Positions 23,272-30,463 of a stretch of 43,516 nt of DNA are shown here, one piece after another. Both the position numbers and the translations under genes were made by a program. Each line of letters opens with the position of its first letter. Positions within the stretch are counted from its first letter, which is position 1. The DNA comes from a virus. Location of the stretch: positions 1 through 43,516 of the IMG/VR virus record IMGVR_UViG_3300044695_002412; one strand, written 5' to 3'. The notes below the pieces were generated by a model. The model made no database searches. It saw nothing but the letters and a program-made list of their open reading frames with translations, and had not been told where the DNA came from.

Positions 23272-23889
23272 TTATTCCGGATCTTTTATCTTGCCACACT
23301 TAAGGCACTCTTCATCACCGTCTCCATCAGCGTCACCCCAAATATGCTCACACTGTCTGTGTGCAAAGTATTCGTCAATCTTACCGTCACCATCAAAGTC
23401 AAGACCGTCCATAACACCGTCTCCATCTTCATCAATCTCTACACCTTTTTTAGCAGGTGCAGATTCAGCAGATTTAGTTTCTGCGGTGATTGGTTCTTTA
23501 TTCTCCGCAGCTTTTGCGGCAAATGCGGCAAAGGTTGGGTCTACAAGACTGGTACTAGCAGGTTTAGCTGACTCTTTCATGTCGTTGGTATGAGACAGAC
23601 TAACACCGTCTTCCTCATCCATCTTCTGGACAAGCATCTTGTCTTTGTCTGTATCAGAAAACCAGTAGTCAATGATCTTACCATAACTACCAATAAAGGC
23701 ACCAAGTAAGAGTAGTAAAAGTTCTTTCCATTCACCCTGAATCGGAGTGCTATATGTGATAGCGGAGAATATACCACCGATTATCAACATAAAAGATCCT
23801 AGTACTAACGCTGTAATAAACCAGCGTCTTTTCATCATAGCGTTCAATAAAGCTTGAAAACCAGTTTCGTTTGTTTTTTCCTTAGTCAT
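23272..23889 (-). CDS. Membrane protein with EF-hand-like repeats and CxxC, 205 aa
   Basis: Two TM helices lie at about 21-46 and 53-70, the arrangement of phage holins. An Ala-rich linker leads to calcium-loop repeats DEDGDGVMDG, DFDGDGKIDEYF and DADGDGDEE (about 150-195), then CEHIW...CLKCG. The repeats resemble EF-hand or thrombospondin-type-3 calcium loops. The combination of holin-like membrane part and calcium/zinc sites is unusual. It could sense calcium across the envelope or link to the dockerin-like proteins. Confidence 0.7.
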   Translation of the reverse strand: MTKEKTNETGFQALLNAMMKRRWFITALVLGSFMLIIGGIFSAITYSTPIQGEWKELLLLLLGAFIGSYGKIIDYWFSDTDKDKMLVQKMDEEDGVSLSHTNDMKESAKPASTSLVDPTFAAFAAKAAENKEPITAETKSAESAPAKKGVEIDEDGDGVMDGLDFDGDGKIDEYFAHRQCEHIWGDADGDGDEECLKCGKIKDPE

Positions 23890-23905
23890 ATAGTTTGTTT
23901 ATAAA

Positions 23906-24223
23906 TTACCACTTTGGTTCTTCTTTAGCCCAGTCATCTTTCTTAGGCTTAGATTTCTCTTCTGCAGGTTTAGCTGCGGCAGGAGCTGCCTCTTTAATTA
24001 TAACGGTCTTACCGGCAGCCTGTTGCTGCTGTTGTTGCTGTGTATTATTAATGATGATACTTGGCTGAGCAGGAGCTGCAGGTTGAGCAGCGTCACCTCC
24101 ACCAAATAATGTGGTAGCTACATAAGCTCCACCACCAGTAATAACTGTAGCAAGTGTACCTACAATAGTCTTCTTAAGACTTGACCAGGTACCTTCTTCT
24201 TGTTGAACTTGTTCTTCTGACAT
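23906..24223 (-). CDS. Small membrane protein with Gln and Ala/Lys-rich segments, 105 aa
   Basis: One hydrophobic segment (about 19-42, with GTLATVITGGGAYVATTLFGG) is followed by Pro/Ala, a run of seven Gln and a Lys/Glu-rich end (KPKKDDWAKEEPKW). It is probably anchored with a flexible tail. No family known. Confidence 0.7.
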   Translation of the reverse strand: MSEEQVQQEEGTWSSLKKTIVGTLATVITGGGAYVATTLFGGGDAAQPAAPAQPSIIINNTQQQQQQQAAGKTVIIKEAAPAAAKPAEEKSKPKKDDWAKEEPKW

Positions 24224-24227
24224 AGTA

Positions 24228-26129
24228 TTAGGATTTAATCATTTTAGTAGTATATCTCTTACGGTTATCAAAGAGTACTATATTATACATACCGGCAGGA
24301 AGGTCCCCTGTAGGTACGGTTTTACGAAATTTTTGCTCAGCATCTTCAGTCTTAAAGTTGCCTAACTCTCTAATCAATTTTCCGTTCATATCATACACCA
24401 CGGCTTTCATAGTTGAGTTACGCGGTACAAATACCACTAGTTCAAACTGACCTGTATTAGGATTAGGACTAACATTTACAGTAGGCTCCATATTTGTAAA
24501 GACAGAGGTAGCACCGTTCATACGGTAGCTAAGAACAATTCTATCTGACTGAAGTACGATGTTATAATGATCACCGTTCTCATCACTAGCATCCATAAGA
24601 CGTCTAACATATACGTAACTTGTTATGTTTGTTCCTAGATTTTTAGGAGAAAACTTTAGCTTATAAGGAGTAAAGTCACCACTTAAATATCCGGTTGTTT
24701 GGTTGTTCATACCACCAAATCTGATGATACCAGCAATACTATCGTTAGTCACATATTGAAGCCATGGACCATCTATGTTAGACTGAATCTGGTCAAACCT
24801 AACAACAGCAGGATCATACTTCATCTCAAACTGTAACCCTGTATTTTTATAACTAGCATAACTTACATTGAAGGGTACATAGAGAGGATCACTAGAGTTT
24901 GTATAAGTATCTGGGATTCTAACATTTATATTTCCCTTATAGATTGTACGGGCAACTTGCTGACCTTGTGCATTAAACACAGGTGAAGAATGTGAGCGGT
25001 CTACGTCACCCAATAAGAAGTATTTAATGTCTACGTTAGTATTATTAACAGTACCTACAGAGTCAAATACAAACAGACCCTTGTCTACATTACTTGCCCA
25101 ACTAGTCCACTGATTTGCTGCTATGGCCAAAGAATCAAACTCATTCTTTAAGAAAACATTTACAAGACGTGCAGTATCAATTGGTCTTAGACCTGATACA
25201 GAAGCATAAATTCCATAAGGATCACCACCATCTAAGACTCCGTTTCGGCTGACATCTGCAATCAAATAAGCAAGACCGTTTGTCAAGAAAGTTCTTGGGA
25301 ATGTCTGGCTAACATTAGCTCCGGTAAATTCATTATAAGTCTTCACAGCATCAGCAATAGTTACTGCACGATCACGCATTGTGATTAGACTATCTCTTGA
25401 GAAAACAACCTTTATCTTATACTTAGTATTCTGTTCTATATTTGTCAGAGTATATGTACCATTGGCTGCAGGAACTGTACGAGAAACCTCAATACCTGTA
25501 TTATCAGCATATGCAATAATCGTTGGCAAGCCGGTATTAGACCCCATCCAGATCTTTCCTGAGATAGTCAAGTTACCCTGTAAGAAAATAGCAAGCTTCT
25601 TATTTGTAAGAGTTGCTACGTTATCTCCAATAGTAGTTCCATCTACTTTAAAGAGACGAGCCCAGTTAACAGTAATTGTATCAGATACAAAGTTAGACTG
25701 TACTTCATTAATCTTAAACTTATTATGGATAATATATCCATTACCAGTACCAAAACCACTGCCAGCAGGAAGTGTTAAATAGTTACGTCCAACTGCCCAG
25801 TTAGTATCAGCTCCATAAGTATAGTTTCCGTTTACGTAGTTGTCATACTTAAAGTTATTAAACTGATTGTACCCAAGCTGCGGTTGTCTACCAACAGTAA
25901 CATATGGTGTATCAATAGTAGTACTTATGTGAGTAAACAGATGCTTTTTAAACTGAAAATCTACCTGAAATGTTCTGACATCAACTGAACCACTTGGTTG
26001 ATAATACCAGGCCACATCTAAAGTGTCCCCTCTTTTAACAGAAGCTAACTGTTGGAAATGACCAATAGTTTGAGAATAACCCAAACTAGTAAACACTATA
26101 GCTAAGCAGGCAAGCAAAAGTTTTTTCAT
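24228..26129 (-). CDS. T9SS-exported modular protein with dockerin- and cohesin-like parts, 633 aa
   Basis: A signal peptide (1-19, ending GYSQ) starts the protein. Residues about 200-240 look like a carboxypeptidase-regulatory-type beta domain (SGKIWMGSNTGLPTIIAY). A dockerin-like segment ADVSRNGVLDGGDPYGIYASVSGLRPI follows (about 290-316), then GDVDRSHSS (about 373). Next is a cohesin-like beta domain (VPFNVSYASYKNTGLQFEMKYDPAV, about 405-545). The C-terminal 85 residues (VNVSPNPNTGQFELVV ... LPAGMYNIVLFD ... KMIKS) match the type A sorting domain of the type IX secretion system. It overlaps the 26126 gene by four bases. A phage-encoded T9SS cargo implies use of the host secretion machine. 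Confidence 0.85.
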   Translation of the reverse strand: MKKLLLACLAIVFTSLGYSQTIGHFQQLASVKRGDTLDVAWYYQPSGSVDVRTFQVDFQFKKHLFTHISTTIDTPYVTVGRQPQLGYNQFNNFKYDNYVNGNYTYGADTNWAVGRNYLTLPAGSGFGTGNGYIIHNKFKINEVQSNFVSDTITVNWARLFKVDGTTIGDNVATLTNKKLAIFLQGNLTISGKIWMGSNTGLPTIIAYADNTGIEVSRTVPAANGTYTLTNIEQNTKYKIKVVFSRDSLITMRDRAVTIADAVKTYNEFTGANVSQTFPRTFLTNGLAYLIADVSRNGVLDGGDPYGIYASVSGLRPIDTARLVNVFLKNEFDSLAIAANQWTSWASNVDKGLFVFDSVGTVNNTNVDIKYFLLGDVDRSHSSPVFNAQGQQVARTIYKGNINVRIPDTYTNSSDPLYVPFNVSYASYKNTGLQFEMKYDPAVVRFDQIQSNIDGPWLQYVTNDSIAGIIRFGGMNNQTTGYLSGDFTPYKLKFSPKNLGTNITSYVYVRRLMDASDENGDHYNIVLQSDRIVLSYRMNGATSVFTNMEPTVNVSPNPNTGQFELVVFVPRNSTMKAVVYDMNGKLIRELGNFKTEDAEQKFRKTVPTGDLPAGMYNIVLFDNRKRYTTKMIKS

Positions 26130-26608
26130 AGAAGTTTGTCAATTAAAGCTTGACAGGCTTTTTTTATAACATTACTAACTGATTGCTGATTAGGTTTTCC
26201 GTCTTCGGGAATTACCAGATTAGCCATCACTACCTCTGAAGAGGATTCTTCTACTTTTTTAGAACTAACTAGTTTCCCGTTTTTATAAAGGCTACCCTTT
26301 AAACCCATTACTGTAGTGTTACTCTGCTTTTTAAAAACAGATACACCTGCATTAGTTTGTGTAATATCAAAAAAGTAGATCTCAGTTACTAGACTAAGTT
26401 CTGCTTCTTGTTTTTTTGGAAGTAAATTCAAACCTTTATCCTGAAGTACTTCGGCTAGAATATTCTTCACACCAAAACTCAGATTTTTGTTAGCTGTTAG
26501 TGGACCAGTAGCTATGTTATTACGGACACTATCAATAAAAATATTTTGTGAGTATACTGATACACACAAAAAAGAAAATAATACAATAAAAGAACCCCTA
26601 AGATTCAT
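26126..26608 (-). CDS. Exported CsgG-like short protein, 160 aa
   Basis: A signal peptide (1-20, ending VYSQ) precedes FGVKNILAEVLQDKGLNLLPKKQEAELSLVTEIYFFDI, which echoes the pattern of the CsgG-like protein at 22259, and a C-terminal helix of the same type. It is shorter than CsgG and may be an accessory domain or a periplasmic relative. Its stop overlaps the start of the T9SS-cargo gene. Confidence 0.65.
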   Translation of the reverse strand: MNLRGSFIVLFSFLCVSVYSQNIFIDSVRNNIATGPLTANKNLSFGVKNILAEVLQDKGLNLLPKKQEAELSLVTEIYFFDITQTNAGVSVFKKQSNTTVMGLKGSLYKNGKLVSSKKVEESSSEVVMANLVIPEDGKPNQQSVSNVIKKACQALIDKLL

Positions 26609-26642
26609 AGTATAAGTTTTAGAGGTTGGTTTTTATAAACAA

Positions 26643-26777
26643 TTATCTTCCCTGTCCTTGGTACTTAGAGACTTTTTTGTCTTTAGGTCCTCTGCTTTTA
26701 GCAGCTCTTCCTGTTTTACGTTTACCGAAGGTGACCTTTCTAGATTCTCCGGCTTTGGAGCCTTTGGCCTTAGCCAT
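26643..26777 (-). CDS. Small very basic protein, 44 aa
   Basis: The frame starting MAKAKGSKAGESRKVTFGKR and ending KYQGQGR is highly Lys/Arg/Gly-rich and resembles short basic proteins common in Bacteroidota phages. A longer frame in another register covers the same bases but is less protein-like. Possible DNA or RNA binding or packaging aid. Confidence 0.75.
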   Translation of the reverse strand: MAKAKGSKAGESRKVTFGKRKTGRAAKSRGPKDKKVSKYQGQGR

Positions 26778-26817
26778 ATCTTATAGTTTTTAGGTATGTT
26801 TTTAATAACATGTCCTA

Positions 26818-27417
26818 TCATACCAGCAGGTTATGATATTCTTTGAAGTGTTTAATTCTATCTGCCAAACCGATTGTACCACCGTTTACACGCTTTGTAA
26901 TAGCAGTAACATTAATATCAGAAGCTCCTTTGTCAGCAAGAGTGTTAAGACCGTTCTTGCTCCAGAACCATGCAGCAGAAGCTAAAGGATATTTAGTAGC
27001 CACTAAGTCTGGATTATCTACAATACTTTCAGGTACTGTAGCATCAAATGCAGTATAGTTCTGTTTACCAGTCAATTGAATATAACCACGACCGCGGAAC
27101 TTGTAACCCTCACCACTAGCTTCGGGACCATTACCCATGCGTGAACCATAAACGCGGTTAGCAATCTTTTCAGGTTTACGTGCATAAGCATTAGCTAAAG
27201 CTTCTGTAGGGAAATACTTCTTGAAGATTCCCATAAGACCTTTAGCTGAATAGTTTAGATTCTCTTGCGTAAGCCTGAAACCACCAGACTCGTGACCACA
27301 CTGAGCTAAAAAATGAGCCAAACGAAGTGGGGTATTAACAGCAAAGCTATCAATCACACCAGGAATCTGTGCAATAACAGAATCCGGCACGTGGCCTTTA
27401 AGTTTTTCAAGATTCAT
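26818..27417 (-). CDS. Endolysin, GH19 chitinase/muramidase family, 199 aa
   Basis: HESGGF (Glu43) and ENLNYSAKGL (Glu52) carry the two acidic catalytic positions of phage GH19 endolysins. They are followed by FKKYFP, IANRVYGSRMGNGPE and FRGRGYIQLTGKQNY (about 108-121). There is no signal peptide, so release would need a holin; several membrane proteins are encoded upstream in the same operon. It degrades peptidoglycan at the end of the lytic cycle. Confidence 0.93.
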   Translation of the reverse strand: MNLEKLKGHVPDSVIAQIPGVIDSFAVNTPLRLAHFLAQCGHESGGFRLTQENLNYSAKGLMGIFKKYFPTEALANAYARKPEKIANRVYGSRMGNGPEASGEGYKFRGRGYIQLTGKQNYTAFDATVPESIVDNPDLVATKYPLASAAWFWSKNGLNTLADKGASDINVTAITKRVNGGTIGLADRIKHFKEYHNLLV

Positions 27418-27431
27418 AGGATACAGATTAA

Positions 27432-27593
27432 TTAGATATTAGCTTTCTTAGGCTTAGGATGATAATATTTCTTCTTCTTTTTTTCTTGTGCAGGAGCTAC
27501 CTCTACAGGCATAACCTTTTCTTTAACTTCTTCAACCTGTTTAGAAACTTTTTTCTTAAACAGACCAAGAAGCATCTTTACGATACTTTTCAT
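27432..27593 (-). CDS. Small basic protein, 53 aa
   Basis: An amphipathic N-terminus (MKSIVKMLLGLFKKKVSKQV) leads to a Lys-rich end (EKKKKKYYHPKPKKANI). It sits seven bases downstream of its neighbour and precedes the endolysin. An amphipathic membrane-active (disruptin- or pinholin-like) role is possible but unsupported. Confidence 0.7.
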   Translation of the reverse strand: MKSIVKMLLGLFKKKVSKQVEEVKEKVMPVEVAPAQEKKKKKYYHPKPKKANI

Positions 27594-27599
27594 GTTTAT

Positions 27600-28232
27600 T
27601 TATTTTTTAGATCCAATCTTCCAGTAACTCTGGAAGCCGTATGTTATATTACCGTTAATATCAGATCCGGCTTTTACACCCATTATCTGATCACGTTTAG
27701 TTTTGAGTAAAAGCCCCGCTTCTAGTGACTGAGGCACAAATGTTTTAGCAGTATTTACACCACCTCCAATATATAGCTGATTCCTTTTAGGAGTTTCTTT
27801 TGTAATAGTAATTGTTTCTTTTACAACAGGTATAACATAATCAGCTTCAAATGATCTTCCAGATATTTTATTAAACTGAACAGTATCCTTTATATAAAAT
27901 CCGCCTTTAAGCTGGGGTATTCTAAGTGTATCAAACTGAATTACTTTAGAAGCATGCTCTTTTACAAGAAGCTCATACTGTTCTTTTAACTTATCATAGT
28001 TTGTATCTGGAATATACTGAGGAGGCAAAGTATCTATGTCGTAAATGATTTCTTTTACAGGTACCTTTTTATAGATTACTGTATCATGTTCTTGCCATAA
28101 AGTATCAATAGTAACTACAGTGTCTGCTGTAGGTTTATCAAAAAACCCAAGACCGTTGTTACAACCTAATCTGGATAAAATAATCAGACCAATTACTGCT
28201 AGAACTATAATGGCATATTTACTAAGCTTCAT
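27600..28232 (-). CDS. Inner-membrane-anchored periplasmic protein, spanin-like candidate, 210 aa
   Basis: A single N-terminal membrane helix (about 6-22) is followed by a periplasmic domain with a helical segment (NYDKLKEQYELLVKEHASKV) and a C-terminal part of short beta strands (QLYIGGGVNTAKTF, MGVKAGSDINGNITYGFQS). Similar one-TM proteins accompany holins and endolysins in Bacteroidota phages. A role bridging to the outer membrane in lysis is inferred. It overlaps the upstream gene by 11 bases. Confidence 0.65.
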   Translation of the reverse strand: MKLSKYAIIVLAVIGLIILSRLGCNNGLGFFDKPTADTVVTIDTLWQEHDTVIYKKVPVKEIIYDIDTLPPQYIPDTNYDKLKEQYELLVKEHASKVIQFDTLRIPQLKGGFYIKDTVQFNKISGRSFEADYVIPVVKETITITKETPKRNQLYIGGGVNTAKTFVPQSLEAGLLLKTKRDQIMGVKAGSDINGNITYGFQSYWKIGSKK

Positions 28233-28470
28233 CTTCTTTCTTTTTCTTGTGGCTAAATTTATCTACACTGTCTGCTCCAATACCTACACAGGTCATAATC
28301 AGTACAGCATCCACAAGAGCATCAGAAGGTTTAATATCACCGTGAGTAAAAGAGTTAGCAGTAAGAGTTATACAGAGAAACAAGGCCCCCATAAAACCTA
28401 CAACAGGTTTGATCGAGGTAGAACCTCTCTCATCTTTGAATAGATCTAGAATCCATTGTTTAAAAGTCAT
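28222..28470 (-). CDS. Holin-like protein, 82 aa, two TM segments
   Basis: The ATG at 28470 is chosen because the longer frame enters the upstream gene. A short amphipathic start (MTFKQWILDLFKDERG) precedes hydrophobic segments at about 22-40 and 50-68 and a Lys/Asp/Glu-rich end (KFSHKKKKEDEA). Size, topology and a charged C-terminus fit class II holins. It lies two genes upstream of the endolysin. Confidence 0.7.
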   Translation of the reverse strand: MTFKQWILDLFKDERGSTSIKPVVGFMGALFLCITLTANSFTHGDIKPSDALVDAVLIMTCVGIGADSVDKFSHKKKKEDEA

Positions 28471-28765
28471 ATAGTATCTTTTTATATTTATGTTTCTTCT
28501 CCGGAGACGGTAGAACTGCGTACAGTTCATTCAAAAACGGAGGCTTCTGAGCAGGTTTCTCAGGTAGACTAGCAGTCTTAGATCCGTAAACCTGTCGCTC
28601 AAGATTATCAATCCTGGTCTTATCAATGTTAGACTGGGCCATAAGAGCCTTGACATCAGCCTTTATCTCGTTGACGTCATTCCAGATTAACAGACTTATA
28701 ATAGACACAAGACTAGGGAAAACCCAGACTTTAAATGCTGCTATAGCTGAACTTTCTCTCTGCAT
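28460..28765 (-). CDS. Membrane-anchored coiled-coil protein, 101 aa
   Basis: A hydrophobic helix (about 10-27) is followed by a coiled coil (VNEIKADVKALMAQSNIDKTRIDNLERQV) and a Pro-rich tail. This is the layout of small phage lysis accessory proteins. It overlaps the holin-like gene by 11 bases. Confidence 0.7.
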   Translation of the reverse strand: MQRESSAIAAFKVWVFPSLVSIISLLIWNDVNEIKADVKALMAQSNIDKTRIDNLERQVYGSKTASLPEKPAQKPPFLNELYAVLPSPEKKHKYKKILYDF

Positions 28766-28767
28766 GA

Positions 28768-29040
28768 TTAGCTAGCCTTTATAAGTTTAAACTCATAAAC
28801 ATCCCCAGCAGGCTTTTTTAAACTGATAATCAGTGAGTTAGGGATGATCTTTCCACTCTTGTCCTTACGTACGAAATAGCGAAGATCACCAGGGTGTGGT
28901 ACAGCTACTTGACCAGCTCCAGGAGCAACATTCTGTGCAGGAATCTCAATCAAGTTGGCAGGAACCTTTTCTCCACTCATCATAGTACCAGGAATAGGAA
29001 AACCCAGGACATCCTTCTGGGCGTAAAACTTCTTTGCCAT
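28768..29040 (-). CDS. Hypothetical protein, 90 aa, first gene of the late minus-strand block
   Basis: A soluble beta-type protein (KKFYAQKDVLGFPIPGTMMSGEKVP ... GDLRYFVRKDKSGKI). It could be a small virion or decoration protein; no family is recognised. It starts the minus-strand operon opposite the divergent promoter region. Confidence 0.7.
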   Translation of the reverse strand: MAKKFYAQKDVLGFPIPGTMMSGEKVPANLIEIPAQNVAPGAGQVAVPHPGDLRYFVRKDKSGKIIPNSLIISLKKPAGDVYEFKLIKAS

Positions 29041-29151
29041 TATATAAAGGTTTATAAACTTAAATTATGTAGACTTTTTAAATACTCTACAATATAATAT
29101 ACGTAATATTGTAGAACTAACCTATATTTGTAGACTAAACCTCCAAGATTT
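29041..29151. promoter_or_regulatory. Divergent promoter/operator region, possible origin
   Basis: CTACAATAT (29088-29096) and ATATTGTAG are inverted around an AT-rich centre, giving half-sites at 29084-29092 and 29109-29117. A further TTGTAGACT lies at 29128-29136 and overlaps TATATTTG (29123-29130), an exact -7 match for the plus strand. The region divides the minus-strand late block from the plus-strand replication block. The adjacent DnaA-domain gene makes an origin possible, but canonical DnaA boxes are not seen. Confidence 0.5.
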
Positions 29152-29646
29152 ATGGATTCAAAAAGCTACGCAGCTATGCTTGAAAAAAAACTGATTACAG
29201 AATTTAAGTCAGTGTTTTATAACAAACTGGGCTATTACCCAACAGTAATAACCCAAATGTATACCTCAGAAAACGCTGAAATACCAATCATGTCTCTTGA
29301 AATGTTAGAGGATAACCTTAAACCTTTCATGCCTGTTTTCTTTGACAAACCCACGTGTCTGCAAAGCAGAAGCAGGAACCGGCCTTTAGTAGAACTAAGA
29401 AACATCTTCTGCCTACTGGCCAGGCAAATGGGGTATAACCTTACCGTCATTGGTAAGTTTCTGGGTAAAGATCATACAACAGTGATCCATGCCATAACAG
29501 CCTGCAAAAACCTGTTAGAAACCTGTGAGCCTTTCCAACACAAGTACACTAGTATCCTTAAAACCTTAAAGAGTAATTATGAGTCATCAACTTTGGACGA
29601 CACTGATCAAGTACAATGTGAGCCCGAACCAGCTGTACTTCCTTGA
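29152..29646 (+). CDS. DnaA domain IV-like DNA-binding protein, 164 aa
   Basis: Residues about 80-120 (LVELRNIFCLLARQMGYNLTVIGKFLGKDHTTVIHAI) match the C-terminal DNA-binding domain of DnaA, including the DHTTVxHA signature (D107 on). The AAA+ part of DnaA is missing, so it probably recognises a phage origin and recruits the encoded helicase. It is the first gene of the replication block. Confidence 0.85.
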   Translation: MDSKSYAAMLEKKLITEFKSVFYNKLGYYPTVITQMYTSENAEIPIMSLEMLEDNLKPFMPVFFDKPTCLQSRSRNRPLVELRNIFCLLARQMGYNLTVIGKFLGKDHTTVIHAITACKNLLETCEPFQHKYTSILKTLKSNYESSTLDDTDQVQCEPEPAVLP

Positions 29647-30157
29647 TTGCTGCCGGAACAAAATCAAACCCACCGGTATTATCAATGAAGACGCAGAAAG
29701 ACTGGTAGCACAGAACAGAGGACACCTAGATGCAAACGGTAACCTGACCTCAGGAGCCCTGTTTGTACTAGATGAATTTGAGACTCTTCTGGTCAAAACT
29801 AAGAAGAAGGTAGCCTCTGAAGTATTGGGTATGAATGCTTTACAATGCATCAACACTTATCGTGAAATGTTCCCTGCTAAAAGAGTTCCCCGGGTAGGCC
29901 TCTTAAGACAGACGGTCCAGGAACTTAAACAAAAGTTTATCTGGTTCTTCAAAACCTACCCTGAATTTGACTGGGCACTTGTACTAGATGCCACAGACTA
30001 TTATATCTACACCAAGGGTAGAGAAAACCTGGAGTATATTACTACCAGCAGCTACTTTATCCAGCGTACAGATACCTCTACTAAGACTAGCAGATCCCTC
30101 CTGGCTGACTATTGCCAGATGATTGTAGACAACCCAGAAATTCTTTCAGAAACCTAA
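29579..30157 (+). CDS. Hypothetical replication-region protein, 192 aa
   Basis: It overlaps the DnaA-like gene by 68 bases. The sequence is mixed alpha/beta with Trp/Phe clusters (KFIWFFKTYPEFDWALVLDATDYYIY). Position between DnaA-like and DnaB-like genes suggests a helicase loader or initiation factor, which is inference only. Confidence 0.7.
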   Translation: MSHQLWTTLIKYNVSPNQLYFLDCCRNKIKPTGIINEDAERLVAQNRGHLDANGNLTSGALFVLDEFETLLVKTKKKVASEVLGMNALQCINTYREMFPAKRVPRVGLLRQTVQELKQKFIWFFKTYPEFDWALVLDATDYYIYTKGRENLEYITTSSYFIQRTDTSTKTSRSLLADYCQMIVDNPEILSET

Positions 30158-30159
30158 AA

Positions 30160-30206
30160 CTTCTACAGATTATTTTTGGAGTTCTACAACAAGTTATCTA
30201 AATTTA
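30160..30206 (+). promoter_or_regulatory. Promoter with TTCTACA half-sites
   Basis: TTTG (30175-30178), 20 bases and TAAATTTA (30199-30206) fit the consensus with one mismatch. CTTCTACAG (30160-30168) and GTTCTACAA (30181-30189) are direct copies of the shared motif. It serves the 30225 operon. Confidence 0.65.
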
Positions 30207-30224
30207 CATCCCCTAAAAAAGAAC

Positions 30225-30452
30225 ATGTCCACAGAAAACACAACCCCACATCAGCAAGAACTTAGAAAGATTTTTGATCAGCTGCCCTCAGCTAAACTTT
30301 ATGGAGATATTAAAGAAGAAGTTAAGCTTATAAACTTCGGTCTTCTTGAAACGCTCGTAGATAAGATGATGACTCAAGCTTACTACAATGGCAAAAACGA
30401 TGGGTTAAACGAACTAGAGTCTATGGTTAGTGAAACATTCAGCCAATATTAG
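30225..30452 (+). CDS. Hypothetical small protein, 75 aa
   Basis: A helical acidic protein with no recognised motif, first in the operon with the replicative helicase and 11 bases upstream of it. Confidence 0.65.
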   Translation: MSTENTTPHQQELRKIFDQLPSAKLYGDIKEEVKLINFGLLETLVDKMMTQAYYNGKNDGLNELESMVSETFSQY

Positions 30453-30463
30453 ATCATTTATAG

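Noticed and set aside
26633-26821. Minus-strand ORF of 62 codons
   Set aside because: It is an out-of-register shadow of the very basic 44-aa gene at 26643-26777, which has the better composition.
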